From Devosia sp. 66-14 (GTDB taxonomy: Bacteria; Pseudomonadota; Alphaproteobacteria; Rhizobiales; Devosiaceae), in the NCBI GenBank assembly GCA_001899085.1, contig MKVB01000001.1, forward strand, positions 1,330,617-1,394,616: a stretch of 64,000 nt of DNA. The letters are read 5' to 3'. The translations under genes and the position numbers were made by a program. Positions 8,139 to 17,101 of this stretch are shown piece after piece. The stretch's first letter is position 1; the number at the start of each line of letters is the position of its first letter. A model generated the notes under the pieces. That model made no database searches. It had not been told where the DNA came from and saw only the letters and a list, made by a program, of their open reading frames with translations.

Positions 8139-8903
8139 TCAGTTGAAGCCGGCCTGCGACAGCACGGAAACCGTGTCGGTAAAGTGCTTGGTCATCAGGC
8201 GGGAGGCCAGTTGCGGGTCGCGCGCGCTGATCGCCGCGGCGATCTCGCCATGGATTTCGACCTGCGTCCGCACGGCCTCCTCGTCGGGCCGGCTCTTCCA
8301 GCCGATCGGTCCAGTCCTCTCGATCACGTAGCGAAAGGATTCGACCTGCAGGCGCAATAACGGGTTGCGCGACGCGGCAGCGACCAGCACGTGGAACTCG
8401 ATGTCGTGGCGGGTCATCAGGTCATAGTCGCCCATGGCCTCGCGCAACGCCGCGGCGGCCGCGGCAATGGCCCGCGCCTCGGCTTCTGATCGATGCAGCG
8501 CGGCGAGGTGCACGGCCCGGACCTCGAGCACGCGGCGTACGTCCAGCGTCTGCTGCACCGTCACCTGCTCGGTCTGCACAGCGTAATCGGTGAGCAGCGC
8601 CAGCACATCGCCGTCGAGCCGTCCGACCCGTGGTCGGCGCCCGTTCCCCACTTCGATGACGCCCAGGTTGGCGAGCCCGCGCACCGCCTCGCGCACGATG
8701 CCCCGGCTGATGCCGAGCTGTTCGGCCAGCTGGTTCTCGCTGGGCAGCACGGCGCCGGTCTGCAGCCGGTTGGTTTGGATGTGGGTGAGCACTTCTCGGG
8801 AAACGGTTTCCGAGAGCGAGCCCTTGCGAGCGTCCGTCACAGGCTGGGATCCCCCTGGGTCTGGGGCCGACAATGAGCTGATCTGCCGCCCTTGCGCAAC
8901 CAT
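8139..8903 (-). CDS. FadR-subfamily GntR transcriptional regulator
   Basis: A 254-residue regulator with an N-terminal winged helix (helix-turn-helix near NQLAEQLGISRGIVREAV, residues 57-74) and a C-terminal FCD ligand-binding domain (about residues 115-245) with metal-type histidines. ATG 8903 is 14 bp after the stop of the permease gene, so it is the last gene of the importer operon. It is the natural candidate to bind the 15-bp dyads at 12091 and 14448. FCD regulators usually sense sugar acids or other carboxylates, in line with the dehydratase and lactonase genes nearby. Confidence 0.9.
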   Translation of the reverse strand: MVAQGRQISSLSAPDPGGSQPVTDARKGSLSETVSREVLTHIQTNRLQTGAVLPSENQLAEQLGISRGIVREAVRGLANLGVIEVGNGRRPRVGRLDGDVLALLTDYAVQTEQVTVQQTLDVRRVLEVRAVHLAALHRSEAEARAIAAAAAALREAMGDYDLMTRHDIEFHVLVAAASRNPLLRLQVESFRYVIERTGPIGWKSRPDEEAVRTQVEIHGEIAAAISARDPQLASRLMTKHFTDTVSVLSQAGFN

Positions 8904-8917
8904 CGTGGCACCCGATT

Positions 8918-9742
8918 TCAGCCCTTTACCGCGCCGCCGGTCAGCCCGGCGATGATATATTTCTGCGCAAACACATAGAGCAGCACTGCCGGGACGATCG
9001 TGAGGGTGACGAAGGCGAGGATCAGGCTCCATTCGGTGCCGTACTCGCCGCGATACTGCATGATGCCGAGCGGCCAGGGGTAGTTGGCGTCCGAGTTGAT
9101 CACCACCAGCGGCAGCAGGTAGTTGTTCCAACTGTTGATCAGCGTAATGACGCCGACAGTGGAGAGGATCGGCAGCGACAGCGGCAGCGTCACCTGCAGG
9201 AAAAACCTGAGGTAGGAGCAGCCATCGACCTGCGCCGATTCCCACAACTCTCCCGGTAGCGCCAGGAAGGCCTGCCGCATCAGCAGGATGGCGAACCCCA
9301 GTCCGAACGCCACCTGCGGCAGCACCACGCCCCAATAGGTGTCGAGCAGCCCCAGGTCGCGCAGCTTGATGAACAGCGGCAGGATACCGGTGGCGACCGG
9401 AAACAGCAGACCCAGCAGCAGGTAGTTGAGCAGCCAGCCGCTGCCGAAGAACTTGATCTGGGCGAAGGCGAAGGCCGCCATCGAACTCACCACCAGGGTC
9501 AGCGCCACAGTGAGCCCGGCGATCACCAGCGAGTTGATCAGGTACTGCCAGAGACGGGGCCCACCGAGGATCGAGGCATAGTTCTTGAGTTCCCAGACCT
9601 GCGGCAGGCCAAGCGGGTTGACCCGCAACTCGCCCAGCGACTTGAAGCCGCCGAGCAGCGTGGTGACGAAAGGGATCGCCACCAGCACGGCCGCGAGGAT
9701 CAGCACTGCGTAGCGAATGACGGGAAAGGCGTTGACGCGCAT
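8918..9742 (-). CDS. Carbohydrate ABC transporter permease, MalG type
   Basis: A 274-residue inner-membrane protein with six predicted helices and the EAA loop ESAQVDGCSYLRFF, which docks the ATPase. It is the second permease of a CUT1 sugar importer. Its start is 4 bp after the stop of the other permease gene. No ATPase gene accompanies this importer in the window, so a shared MsmK/UgpC-type ATPase such as the one at 60058 is probably used. Confidence 0.93.
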   Translation of the reverse strand: MRVNAFPVIRYAVLILAAVLVAIPFVTTLLGGFKSLGELRVNPLGLPQVWELKNYASILGGPRLWQYLINSLVIAGLTVALTLVVSSMAAFAFAQIKFFGSGWLLNYLLLGLLFPVATGILPLFIKLRDLGLLDTYWGVVLPQVAFGLGFAILLMRQAFLALPGELWESAQVDGCSYLRFFLQVTLPLSLPILSTVGVITLINSWNNYLLPLVVINSDANYPWPLGIMQYRGEYGTEWSLILAFVTLTIVPAVLLYVFAQKYIIAGLTGGAVKG

Positions 9743-9746
9743 CTGC

Positions 9747-10670
9747 TCAGTCCTTGGCCATGAGGAGCCGGCGGTAGGAAAAGGCGAAGACGACGCAGAC
9801 GAGGAACAGGAACACGCCCACTGCGCTGCCGAAGCCGATGTTCAGCCGCACGATGCCGAAATTGTAGAGGTAGCTGACCAGCGTCTGCGTCGAGTTCTGC
9901 GGGCCGCCGCCGGTCAGCGGCATGATCAGGTCGAAGAACTGCAAGGAGCCAATGATCGAAAAGAACACCGTCAGGCGGATCGTGGGGCCCATCATCGGCA
10001 CGATCACCCGGATCAGCGTGTCCCACCAGGACGCCCCGTCGATGCGGGCGGCTTCCAGCACCTCCCGCGGGATCGACTGCAGGCCGGCGATGTAGATGAT
10101 CATGTGGAGGCCGAAATACTTCCACACCACCACCGCCAGCACGGCGTACATGGCGAGGTCGCGGTCGGCGAGGAGGTAGGGCGCGGTGAAGCCGAACAGT
10201 CCGGCAACGAACTGCACCACTCCGTATTGGCCATCGTAGAGAAAGCGCCAGATCAGGCCCGCGGCCACATCGGCGAGGATATAGGGGATGAAGAAGATCG
10301 CCCGGAAGAAGGACACGCCCTTGAACTTGTCGGCGACCAGCACGGCGAGGAGGAAAGCCAGCGGCAGCGCCACCAGGATCGAAACGACGATGATCAGGAA
10401 GTTGTTGAACAGGGCGCGGGAAAACACCGGGTGCGAGAACATCCGCTGGTAGTTCTTGAGCCCGACGAACTGGCCGACATCGCCATAGCCGCCCCATTCG
10501 TAAAAGCTGAAGCTCGCCGCTTCCGCCATCGGCAGGATCACCAAGGTGGTGAACAGCAGCAGCGCCGGCAGAATGAAGATCAGCGCGGTGGTGGTGCCGC
10601 GGCTGAGCCGCAGCGGTTTGTTCGCCCGCGTGTAGAGGGCGCCGATCTTCTCAGCGATTGCCATGGCCAT
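9747..10670 (-). CDS. Carbohydrate ABC transporter permease, MalF/UgpA type
   Basis: A 307-residue inner-membrane protein with about six helices, a cytoplasmic basic N-terminus and the EAA loop EAARIDGASWWDTLIRV. It pairs with the MalG-type permease to form the CUT1 channel. It lies 75 bp after the binding-protein gene, a common arrangement that lets the binding protein be made in excess. Confidence 0.93.
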   Translation of the reverse strand: MAMAIAEKIGALYTRANKPLRLSRGTTTALIFILPALLLFTTLVILPMAEAASFSFYEWGGYGDVGQFVGLKNYQRMFSHPVFSRALFNNFLIIVVSILVALPLAFLLAVLVADKFKGVSFFRAIFFIPYILADVAAGLIWRFLYDGQYGVVQFVAGLFGFTAPYLLADRDLAMYAVLAVVVWKYFGLHMIIYIAGLQSIPREVLEAARIDGASWWDTLIRVIVPMMGPTIRLTVFFSIIGSLQFFDLIMPLTGGGPQNSTQTLVSYLYNFGIVRLNIGFGSAVGVFLFLVCVVFAFSYRRLLMAKD

Positions 10671-10745
10671 GCGGTGTTCCTTGCGACGCCCCGTTCAGCG
10701 ACAGGCGCCGCATCGATCTGCTCGACGCGGCGCCCGGCTTTTCCG

Positions 10746-12011
10746 TCAGTGGCTGAATTCCCAGGCGGTCTGCAGGGCATCGGCGGCCTCCTCGGCCGTG
10801 CGGTCGCCGGTGACCACGCTGGTGACGATATCGAGCAGTTCGCGGTTCACTTCCTCCGAGAACATCACGTTGTAGAAGTTCTGGTGGAAGGCCGAGGCCT
10901 CGATGGTCTGGGCCACCATCTTCTGCCACGTGTCCTTGAGCTCGTCGGCCATGCCCGGCATCGGCGCGATCTGGTAGCCCTCATTGGCCAGCTTGATCAG
11001 GTTTTCCCGGCTCGAGTAGTAGCGCACGAAATCGACCGCCGCGTCCGAGGCATCCTTGAAGAAGATCCAGCCGTTGACGCCGCCGAAGGTCTCCTTGCTG
11101 TCGACGATGCCGGTCTCGACCTGCGGGAAGGCGAACCAGCCCAGGTCGTCGCCGAGCCCCTGGCCGGAGGCGCTTTCGGTCGCCGTCGACGCCCTGGCCC
11201 AATCGCCCTGCAGCAGCATGGCGGCTTCGCCATTGCCGAACTTGGCGTAGGAATCGCCGGTGGTGGCGGCCTGCCAGCCCTCCTGCCACGGGTTCTTGGC
11301 CGAAAGGTCGGCCAACAGCTGGAAGGCCTGGACGAAGGCCGGGTCGCGGAACCCTTCGCCCTCGCCGGCGAGCGCCGCGTTCAGCTTCTCATGCCCGGCG
11401 GTGCGGATCGCGAGGTAAGAGAAATAGAAGTGCTGCGGCCAGCCCTCCTGCCCACCCAGCGCCATCGGCGTGATGCCGGCCGCCTCGAGCTTGTCGACCG
11501 CCGCCATGAGGCCCGACCAGGTGCCCAGCGACGCCTCGTCGATGCCGGCCTGGGCGAACAGCTTCTTGTTGTAGAAGAAGCCGACCAGCGAGGTGCGCAC
11601 CGGCACGCCATAGATTTTGCCGTCGACAGTGAAGGCGCCGAAGGCCGAGGGGGCGATCGAGGTCTTCCAGGCGTCATCGACCGAGGCGCTGATGTCGCGC
11701 AGCACGCCGCCCTTCACCTGCTCGGCGAGCACGCCACCGCCCCAGCTGTAGAAGATGTCGGGCGCGTCGTTCGACTGCAACATGGTCGGCAGGCGGGCCT
11801 TGTAGGCCTCGTTCTCGAGATATTGCAGCTTGATATCGACGTCGGGATGCAACGCCTCATAGCCGGCGGCGATCTCCTCGAACACCCGCACGGTGTCGGG
11901 GTTCTGCTCGATATGCACCCAGTTGACCACCTCCTGGGCGGAGGCCGCCGAAGCCGTCAGCAGCGCGGCTGACAGGCTCAAGGCAAGACGGAATTTCGAC
12001 AGTGATGACAT
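10746..12011 (-). CDS. Extracellular sugar-binding protein of an ABC importer
   Basis: A 421-residue family-1 solute-binding protein. A Sec signal peptide ends near ASAASA (about residue 25), and the mature part opens with VVNWVHIEQNPDTVRVFEEI, typical of CUT1 binding proteins. ATG 12011 has GGGAGG upstream; an in-frame start at 12047 has no such site. The substrate is not readable from the sequence. The linked SDR, dehydratase and lactonase suggest a sugar, uronate or aldonate. A dyad at 12091 stands in the promoter region. Confidence 0.92.
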   Translation of the reverse strand: MSSLSKFRLALSLSAALLTASAASAQEVVNWVHIEQNPDTVRVFEEIAAGYEALHPDVDIKLQYLENEAYKARLPTMLQSNDAPDIFYSWGGGVLAEQVKGGVLRDISASVDDAWKTSIAPSAFGAFTVDGKIYGVPVRTSLVGFFYNKKLFAQAGIDEASLGTWSGLMAAVDKLEAAGITPMALGGQEGWPQHFYFSYLAIRTAGHEKLNAALAGEGEGFRDPAFVQAFQLLADLSAKNPWQEGWQAATTGDSYAKFGNGEAAMLLQGDWARASTATESASGQGLGDDLGWFAFPQVETGIVDSKETFGGVNGWIFFKDASDAAVDFVRYYSSRENLIKLANEGYQIAPMPGMADELKDTWQKMVAQTIEASAFHQNFYNVMFSEEVNRELLDIVTSVVTGDRTAEEAADALQTAWEFSH

Positions 12012-12090
12012 ACGGATCCTCCCCGGGGGTTCATCGTCAGCGAGCAACGGCGATGGCGCGACACGCGTCTCTATCCACCGATTGCGCCAA

Positions 12091-12105
12091 ACCTGTTAGA
12101 TAGGT
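12091..12105. promoter_or_regulatory. Operator-like dyad upstream of the importer operon
   Basis: ACCTGTTAGATAGGT is a dyad with ACCT and AGGT ends. The same 15 bases occur at 14448-14462, with a shared GCGCCAA flank on the left. It lies 80 bp upstream of the binding-protein start and fits a GntR/FadR-type operator. Confidence 0.75.
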
Positions 12106-12178
12106 TGACAGATACCATGTCAATACATTGGTGCGTGGTTGGCGGGAGAAATGGGATGCTAATGCCCGGGCGGCTCGG

Positions 12179-12376
12179 CCCCCTCTCCCTTGCGAAAACT
12201 AGGGACTTAGCTGCGCTAAGCCCAAGTTTTCGCTTTCTCCCCCGCCAAGGGGGAGAGTCCCGACTGACAGTCCGATGCAGATGGAAGCCACCGCTCATCT
12301 CCCCCTTGGCGGGGGAGAAAGCAAAATCTTGGGTTTAGCCATTTGGCTAAGCCTTAGATTTTGCAAGAGAGGGGAG
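12179..12376. repeat. Long inverted repeat, two ~77-bp arms
   Basis: Arms at 12179-12255 and 12299-12376 are inverted copies of each other, with the shared core CTCCCCCGCCAAGGGGGAG and inner segments of diverged sequence. Each arm can also fold on itself. It looks like a palindromic intergenic element, similar in its CTCCCCC core to those at 21590 and 30268. The rest of 12012-12431 holds only the dyad at 12091 and no gene. Confidence 0.8.
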
Positions 12377-12431
12377 CGTGAGGAGCCACAATGTCCCGGC
12401 GTGCGCCACCCAGCAGGAGCATGAAGCCCCC

Positions 12432-13157
12432 CTAAAACCCGCCATCCACCGCGATGTTCTGGCCGGTGATCATCGCCGCGCCGGGCGAGCACAGGAACTC
12501 GATCACCGCGGCGACGTCATCAGGCTCGATCCGGCGCTTCAGGCACTGGTTCTCCAGCACCCAGGAATTGTACTCTTCAAGCCGGTCGCCGAACACGCGC
12601 TGCTCGGCATCCGAGACCACCGCGCCGGGCGATACCGCATTGACCCGGATGGCGAACGGCCCGAGCTCGCGGGCCAGCGAGCGGGTCAGCCCCAGCATCG
12701 CCCCCTTCGAGGTCACATAGGGCACATAGCCGTCCCAGCGGCCGTTCAGCGTCACCGAGCAGAAGTTGATGATCACCCCCTGGCGCCGCTGCTTCATCAG
12801 CGGCGCAACCGCCCGGCTGAGCGCGAAGGCGGCCGAGGAATTGATCCGCATCTGCTCCTCGAACTCCTCGATCGAGAAGTCTTCGAACGGCTTGTTGAGG
12901 ATCAGCGCGGCGTTGTTGACCAGCACATCGAAGCCGCCGCAGCGCTCCGCCTCGGCCGTGACCAGCCGGGCGGACCCCTGCAGATCGCCCAGGTCCTGGA
13001 ACAGGTAGCGCGCTCCGGGGTGCCGGCGTGCCGCCTCGCTCCCGGCCAGTTGCGGCCGATCGAGCAGGTAGAGCTGGTCGCCTGCCGCGCTGAACCGGCG
13101 CGCTTGCGCCTCGCCCAGCGTTCCCAGCCCACCGGTAATGAGAATATTGCGCGCCAT
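12432..13157 (-). CDS. SDR family NAD(P)-dependent oxidoreductase
   Basis: A 241-residue classical short-chain dehydrogenase. The cofactor loop TGGLGTLG (residues 8-15), NNAA (81-84) and the catalytic S134, Y147 and K151 are all present. A C-terminal GQNIAVDGGF closes the Rossmann fold as usual. It follows the enolase-superfamily gene by 14 bp on the same strand, which suggests that it oxidises the same sugar or sugar-acid substrate. The exact substrate is unknown. Confidence 0.92.
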   Translation of the reverse strand: MARNILITGGLGTLGEAQARRFSAAGDQLYLLDRPQLAGSEAARRHPGARYLFQDLGDLQGSARLVTAEAERCGGFDVLVNNAALILNKPFEDFSIEEFEEQMRINSSAAFALSRAVAPLMKQRRQGVIINFCSVTLNGRWDGYVPYVTSKGAMLGLTRSLARELGPFAIRVNAVSPGAVVSDAEQRVFGDRLEEYNSWVLENQCLKRRIEPDDVAAVIEFLCSPGAAMITGQNIAVDGGF

Positions 13158-13171
13158 CGCTCCGGCCTCCC

Positions 13172-14374
13172 TCAGTTCGCAGCCTTGCCCGACAGCTGGC
13201 GCGAGATGGTGAACTTGCGGTCGAGGTCGGGCGCCAGCTCCAGGCCGAGCCCCGCCCCCTCGGGCACCGTGATGCGGCCATTGCTGACCGGCGGCACCGC
13301 CGTGACGATGTCGCGATACCAGGTCCGGTAGAAGGCCCTGACGCTTTCCTGCACCAGCGCATTGGGCGCGTTGAGCGACAGGTGCGTCGAGGCCGCCAGC
13401 ACCACCGGCCCGGTGCAGTCGTGCGGCGCGATCGGCAGGTGCCAGGCCTCGGCCATCGTGGCGATCTTCTTGGCTTCCGACAGCCCGCCGCACCAGGAGA
13501 GGTCCAGCATCACCACGCCGGCAGACTCGGTGGCGAGCAGGTCGCGGAAAGCCCAGCGCGTCGCCAGCGTCTCCGAGGCGCAGAGCGGCGCGGTCGAGGC
13601 CTCGGCATAGCGCTTGAGGTCGCCCAGCGAGTCCATCTTGATCGGGTCCTCGTGCCAGAAGGTGCCGAACGGCGCCAGCGCCCGGGCGATCTCGATGGCC
13701 GGTCCGAGCTGCCACATCGAGTGGAACTCCACCATCACATCCATGCGGTCGCCGACCCGCTCGCGGATCTTCTCGAACGGCTTGAGCGCCGTCTTGAGAT
13801 CTTCCTTGGAGATATAGAGCCCGCCGGTTTTCTCGGCCGCCACGTCGAACGGCCAGATCTTCATGGCGGTGATGCCTTCGGCCAGTAGGTCCTCGGCCAG
13901 CGCGCCCGCATCGGTGAGAAAGGCCTCGAGATCGGCATATTCGCGGTTGGTGTCAGCCAGCCCGTAATTGGTCACCTGCTGGCCACCCTGCCGCATGTAG
14001 CTGTTGCCGGCGCAGGTATTGTAGGTGTGGATATCGGTGCGGGTGAAGCCGCCCAGCAGCTGCGCTATCGGCTGGCCGGTCAGCTTGCCCAGGAGGTCCC
14101 ACAGCGCGATGTCGACCGCCGAATTGCCCCGCATCTCCGCCCCGGTCGAGGCGAAGCCCAGGTAGCCGGCAAGGCTCTTGGAGATGTGATCGATGCGCCG
14201 CGGGTCCTCGCCGAGGAGCTTAGGCGCCACCGTCTCATGCAGGTAGGCCTCGACGGCGCGGGCGCCGAAGAAGGTCTCCCCCAACCCCTTCAACCCCTCG
14301 TCGGTATGCACTTCCACCCACAGGCAGTTGGGGTGCTCGGCCGCCCGAACAGTCTCAATCCCGATGATCTTCAC
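13172..14374 (-). CDS. Mandelate racemase/muconate lactonizing enzyme family protein (probable sugar-acid dehydratase)
   Basis: A 400-residue enolase-superfamily enzyme with an N-terminal capping domain and a C-terminal barrel. Likely magnesium ligands lie in MVEFH (E216), HEDP (E242) and SET (E268), and the general base in PHD (H318). The VEFH and HEDP pattern resembles acid-sugar dehydratases. I chose GTG 14374, which follows GGAAGG by 8 bp and gives the usual VKIIGIETV opening; GTG 14383 is possible. It is divergent from a glycosidase-like gene across an operator dyad at 14448. Confidence 0.88.
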   Translation of the reverse strand: MKIIGIETVRAAEHPNCLWVEVHTDEGLKGLGETFFGARAVEAYLHETVAPKLLGEDPRRIDHISKSLAGYLGFASTGAEMRGNSAVDIALWDLLGKLTGQPIAQLLGGFTRTDIHTYNTCAGNSYMRQGGQQVTNYGLADTNREYADLEAFLTDAGALAEDLLAEGITAMKIWPFDVAAEKTGGLYISKEDLKTALKPFEKIRERVGDRMDVMVEFHSMWQLGPAIEIARALAPFGTFWHEDPIKMDSLGDLKRYAEASTAPLCASETLATRWAFRDLLATESAGVVMLDLSWCGGLSEAKKIATMAEAWHLPIAPHDCTGPVVLAASTHLSLNAPNALVQESVRAFYRTWYRDIVTAVPPVSNGRITVPEGAGLGLELAPDLDRKFTISRQLSGKAAN

Positions 14375-14447
14375 GCCATACACCTTCCCGTTGCCTGACT
14401 CAGGGATAGAGCCGCGGCCGTCGCTGATTCAAGAGTGAATAGCGCCA

Positions 14448-14462
14448 ACCTGTTAGATAGGT
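14448..14462. promoter_or_regulatory. Second copy of the operator-like dyad
   Basis: The 15 bases are identical to 12091-12105. It lies between the divergent dehydratase (73 bp away) and glycosidase-like gene (95 bp away), so one regulator could control both and the importer. Confidence 0.75.
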
Positions 14463-14557
14463 CAAACGGCTTTTGGCCGATATTTGTGCAATGAGCTATT
14501 GCTGCCGGCGTTACGCACACGCTAGCCTTGCACCAGAACATCGCTCTGGAGCCCAGC

Positions 14558-15670
14558 ATGCCCGTCACCCGCGTCACCCGCCCCTATGCCATCACCATGT
14601 GGGAGTTCTCGTGGATCGAGCGGCGCTGGCCCGGCGCCGGCTACGAGGATTGGGACCAGGCGCTCGACGAGCTGGTCGAGCGCGGCTACGACGCGGTGCG
14701 CATCGACGCCTTCCCGCACCTGATCGGCGTCGATCCGAACGGCAGCTTCATCATCGAATCCGACGGCCAGGACGGCGACTGGGGTGCGCCCGGCGACGTC
14801 GAGGTGGCGCGGCCGGGCCCTGCCCTGGTCGAATTCATCGGCAAATGCCGCGATCGCGGCGTCATGGTTGGGCTCTCGACCTGGTACAAGCGCGACCGCG
14901 ACAATGTCCGCATGCGCATCCGCAACGAGGCGGACCAGGCCCGCGTCTGGGCCGATACGCTGCGCATCGTCCGCGATGCCGGATTGCTCGACGCCATCCT
15001 CTATGTCGATCTCTGCAACGAGTTCCCCAACGCCAAATGGGCGCCCTATCTCTACGGCTCGGATGAAGCGCCTGCCGAACTGCTGACCACGCCACGCCTG
15101 CGCAAGTGGATGCGCGACAGCATCGCGCTGCTGCGTGCCGAGTTCGGCGATCTCGACTACACCTACTCGCAGTCCAGCCAGTTCGACCTGTGGCCGGAAC
15201 AGGACGTGTCGATGCTGGATTTCCTCGAGCCGCATATCTGGATGAACAATCCCTCTTGCAGCAGCTTCAACGCCGAGATTGGCTATTCCTTCCGCACGCG
15301 CGAGTTCCAGAACTTCATGACCCGCTCGCGCCCGCACTATCTCGCCAACAAGCCGCGCTTCGACGCGGCGCTGACCGAATGGATCGACAAGGCGGCCGAC
15401 TGGTCGAAGCGGACCGGCAAGCCGCTGGTGACCACCGAATCGTGGGCGGTGATCAACTACCGCGACTGGCCGATGGCTGACTGGGGCTGGGTGATGGACC
15501 TGTGCGCAGAGGGCGTCGAGCAGGCGGCGGCGACCGGCCGCTGGACGGCGATCTGCACGTCGAACTTCTGTGGACCGCAATACCGTGGCATGTGGCGCGA
15601 TATTGGCTGGCACCGGCGCCTGACCGATATCATCAAGTCGTCGCCGCTGGCGGCCGAGTTCCGCAAGTAG
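14558..15670 (+). CDS. Cellulase-like TIM-barrel glycoside hydrolase-family protein
   Basis: A 370-residue protein without signal peptide, so probably cytoplasmic. It looks like a clan GH-A barrel: the acid/base candidate is E155 in DLCNEFPN and the nucleophile candidate E294 in LVTTESWAV. An N-terminal MWEFSWIERRWPG opens the barrel. ATG 14558 has GGAG 7 bp before it; an upstream TTG is unlikely. It resembles the cellulase-like family often placed in sugar-utilisation loci. Linkage to an importer suggests that it cleaves an imported glycoside. Substrate unknown. Confidence 0.8.
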   Translation: MPVTRVTRPYAITMWEFSWIERRWPGAGYEDWDQALDELVERGYDAVRIDAFPHLIGVDPNGSFIIESDGQDGDWGAPGDVEVARPGPALVEFIGKCRDRGVMVGLSTWYKRDRDNVRMRIRNEADQARVWADTLRIVRDAGLLDAILYVDLCNEFPNAKWAPYLYGSDEAPAELLTTPRLRKWMRDSIALLRAEFGDLDYTYSQSSQFDLWPEQDVSMLDFLEPHIWMNNPSCSSFNAEIGYSFRTREFQNFMTRSRPHYLANKPRFDAALTEWIDKAADWSKRTGKPLVTTESWAVINYRDWPMADWGWVMDLCAEGVEQAAATGRWTAICTSNFCGPQYRGMWRDIGWHRRLTDIIKSSPLAAEFRK

Positions 15671-15681
15671 CGAGCCCTCAG

Positions 15682-16575
15682 ATGCCTGAAGCCGCCGTCA
15701 TCTTCGACGCCCGCAACATCGTCGGCGAAAGCATCATCTGGTCCACGGCCGAAGCGGCGCTCTACTGGGTGGATATCGTCGGCAGCGCCATCCACCGGCT
15801 GGACCCGGCAAGCGGCGCCCACCGCCAGTGGGTGACGCCGGAACTGCCGACCTCCATCGGGTTGAGGCGTGGCGGTGGCTTTGTCGTCGGCCTCCGCCAG
15901 CGCGTCGCCCTGTGGTCACCCGGCGGCAGCTTCGAAACCTTCGCCGTCCCCGAACCCGACCAGCCGGGCAACCGGCTGAATGAGGGCGTGGTGGCGCCGG
16001 ACGGTTCGTTCTGGGTCGGCACCATGCAGGACAATATCGGCGCCGATGGCGGCCCGAAGCCCGCGCCGGATCGAACCGGCCGCCTCTATCGGCTCTCGCC
16101 GGAGGGCAAGGTGACCGCCCTCTGCCCCGAGCGCTTCGGCATCACCAACACCATGGTCTGGCTCGATGATGGCCGCTTCGTCACCGCCGACACGACAACC
16201 AATGCGCTGCTGGCCTTCGACTATGACCCTGTGGCCCTCACCCTCACCAACCCGCGCCCCTTCACCCCGCCGATATCGCGCGGCCTTCCCGATGGCTCGA
16301 CCCGCGACCAGGCGAGCGCCGTATACAATTGCCGCGTCGCTGGCGGAGCCGGCATCGCCAGGATCCTCCCATCCGGCACTATCGAGATGATAGAGCTGCC
16401 GGTCAGTTCGCCCACCAGCTGCGCCTTTGGCGGCCCTGACCTGCGGACACTCTACGTCACCTCGGCGCGCTTCGGCATGAGCGAGGCGGAGTTGGGGGCA
16501 CGCTCGCAGGAGGGCGCGCTGGTTGCCGTAGAGCTGCCAACCCCAGGCACGGCATCGTACCTGTTCGCGCCATAG
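15682..16575 (+). CDS. SMP-30/gluconolactonase/LRE family lactonase
   Basis: A 297-residue six-bladed propeller enzyme that hydrolyses sugar lactones to acids. Metal ligand candidates at the positions known in regucalcin are E16 (VGESIIW), N156 (TNTMVW) and D204 (LPDGSTRD). The substrate loop NRLNEGVVAPDGSFWVGTM is also typical. The start is 11 bp after the glycosidase-like gene, so the two are co-transcribed. Lactonase plus dehydratase plus SDR fits an oxidative, non-phosphorylative sugar route. Confidence 0.92.
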   Translation: MPEAAVIFDARNIVGESIIWSTAEAALYWVDIVGSAIHRLDPASGAHRQWVTPELPTSIGLRRGGGFVVGLRQRVALWSPGGSFETFAVPEPDQPGNRLNEGVVAPDGSFWVGTMQDNIGADGGPKPAPDRTGRLYRLSPEGKVTALCPERFGITNTMVWLDDGRFVTADTTTNALLAFDYDPVALTLTNPRPFTPPISRGLPDGSTRDQASAVYNCRVAGGAGIARILPSGTIEMIELPVSSPTSCAFGGPDLRTLYVTSARFGMSEAELGARSQEGALVAVELPTPGTASYLFAP

Positions 16576-16582
16576 CCGTGGC

Positions 16583-17101
16583 TCAGGCGACCCGGGCCAC
16601 CTGCCCCGCCTGCATTTCCGTCGCGACCACTGCCTCGTAGGCCGCTTCCATCCGGGCGAATGCCGAGACGTCCGGCGGCGGGGCGCCCAGGTGGATGTGG
16701 CGCAGCTCCTGCATGAACTGCTCCCAGAGCAGCGGGCCGCCCTCTTCCAGCACCTGCGCGCCGCTGGCGAGATCGGCGGCGGGGTTGGTGTGGCGCAGGC
16801 CCCAGCTGCCCATCGCCGCCATCAGCGGCACGAGGTCGATCGCCTTCTCGGTGAGGCTGTAGAGCACGCGCTGCTTGTGCCTGGGGTCGGCGCCGCGCGA
16901 CAGCAGTCCGTTGGCCGTCAACCGCTTGAGCCGGTCGGTGAGGATGTTGGAAGCGATGCCCTCGATGCTGCCGGTCAATAGCGAACGAAAGCTCCGCCGC
17001 TCACCGCCGAACATCGTGTCGCGCAGGATGATCAGGCTCCAGCGGTCGCCGAAGGTCTCCAGCGTGTTGTTGATCGGGCACCCTATGCTGCGGCTATGCA
17101 T
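16583..17101 (-). CDS. HxlR family transcriptional regulator
   Basis: A 172-residue winged-helix protein with the HxlR signature GCPINNTLETFGDRWSLIILRD and SIEGIASNILTDRLKRL. The C-terminal extension after residue 110 is longer than in minimal HxlR proteins. The start is at ATG 17101; a longer open frame upstream is antisense to the next gene. It is divergent from the DHFR-like reductase across 126 bp, a common pairing in which HxlR controls the reductase. Confidence 0.9.
   Translation of the reverse strand: MHSRSIGCPINNTLETFGDRWSLIILRDTMFGGERRSFRSLLTGSIEGIASNILTDRLKRLTANGLLSRGADPRHKQRVLYSLTEKAIDLVPLMAAMGSWGLRHTNPAADLASGAQVLEEGGPLLWEQFMQELRHIHLGAPPPDVSAFARMEAAYEAVVATEMQAGQVARVA

Noticed and set aside
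9717-11972. 751-codon open frame on the plus strand
   Set aside because: It is antisense to the binding-protein and permease genes; its Arg/His/Gln/Asp-rich composition is that of an antisense frame in GC-rich coding DNA.
12179-12376. CRISPR-like repeats
   Set aside because: Only two inverted arms are present, without regularly spaced direct repeats or cas genes.
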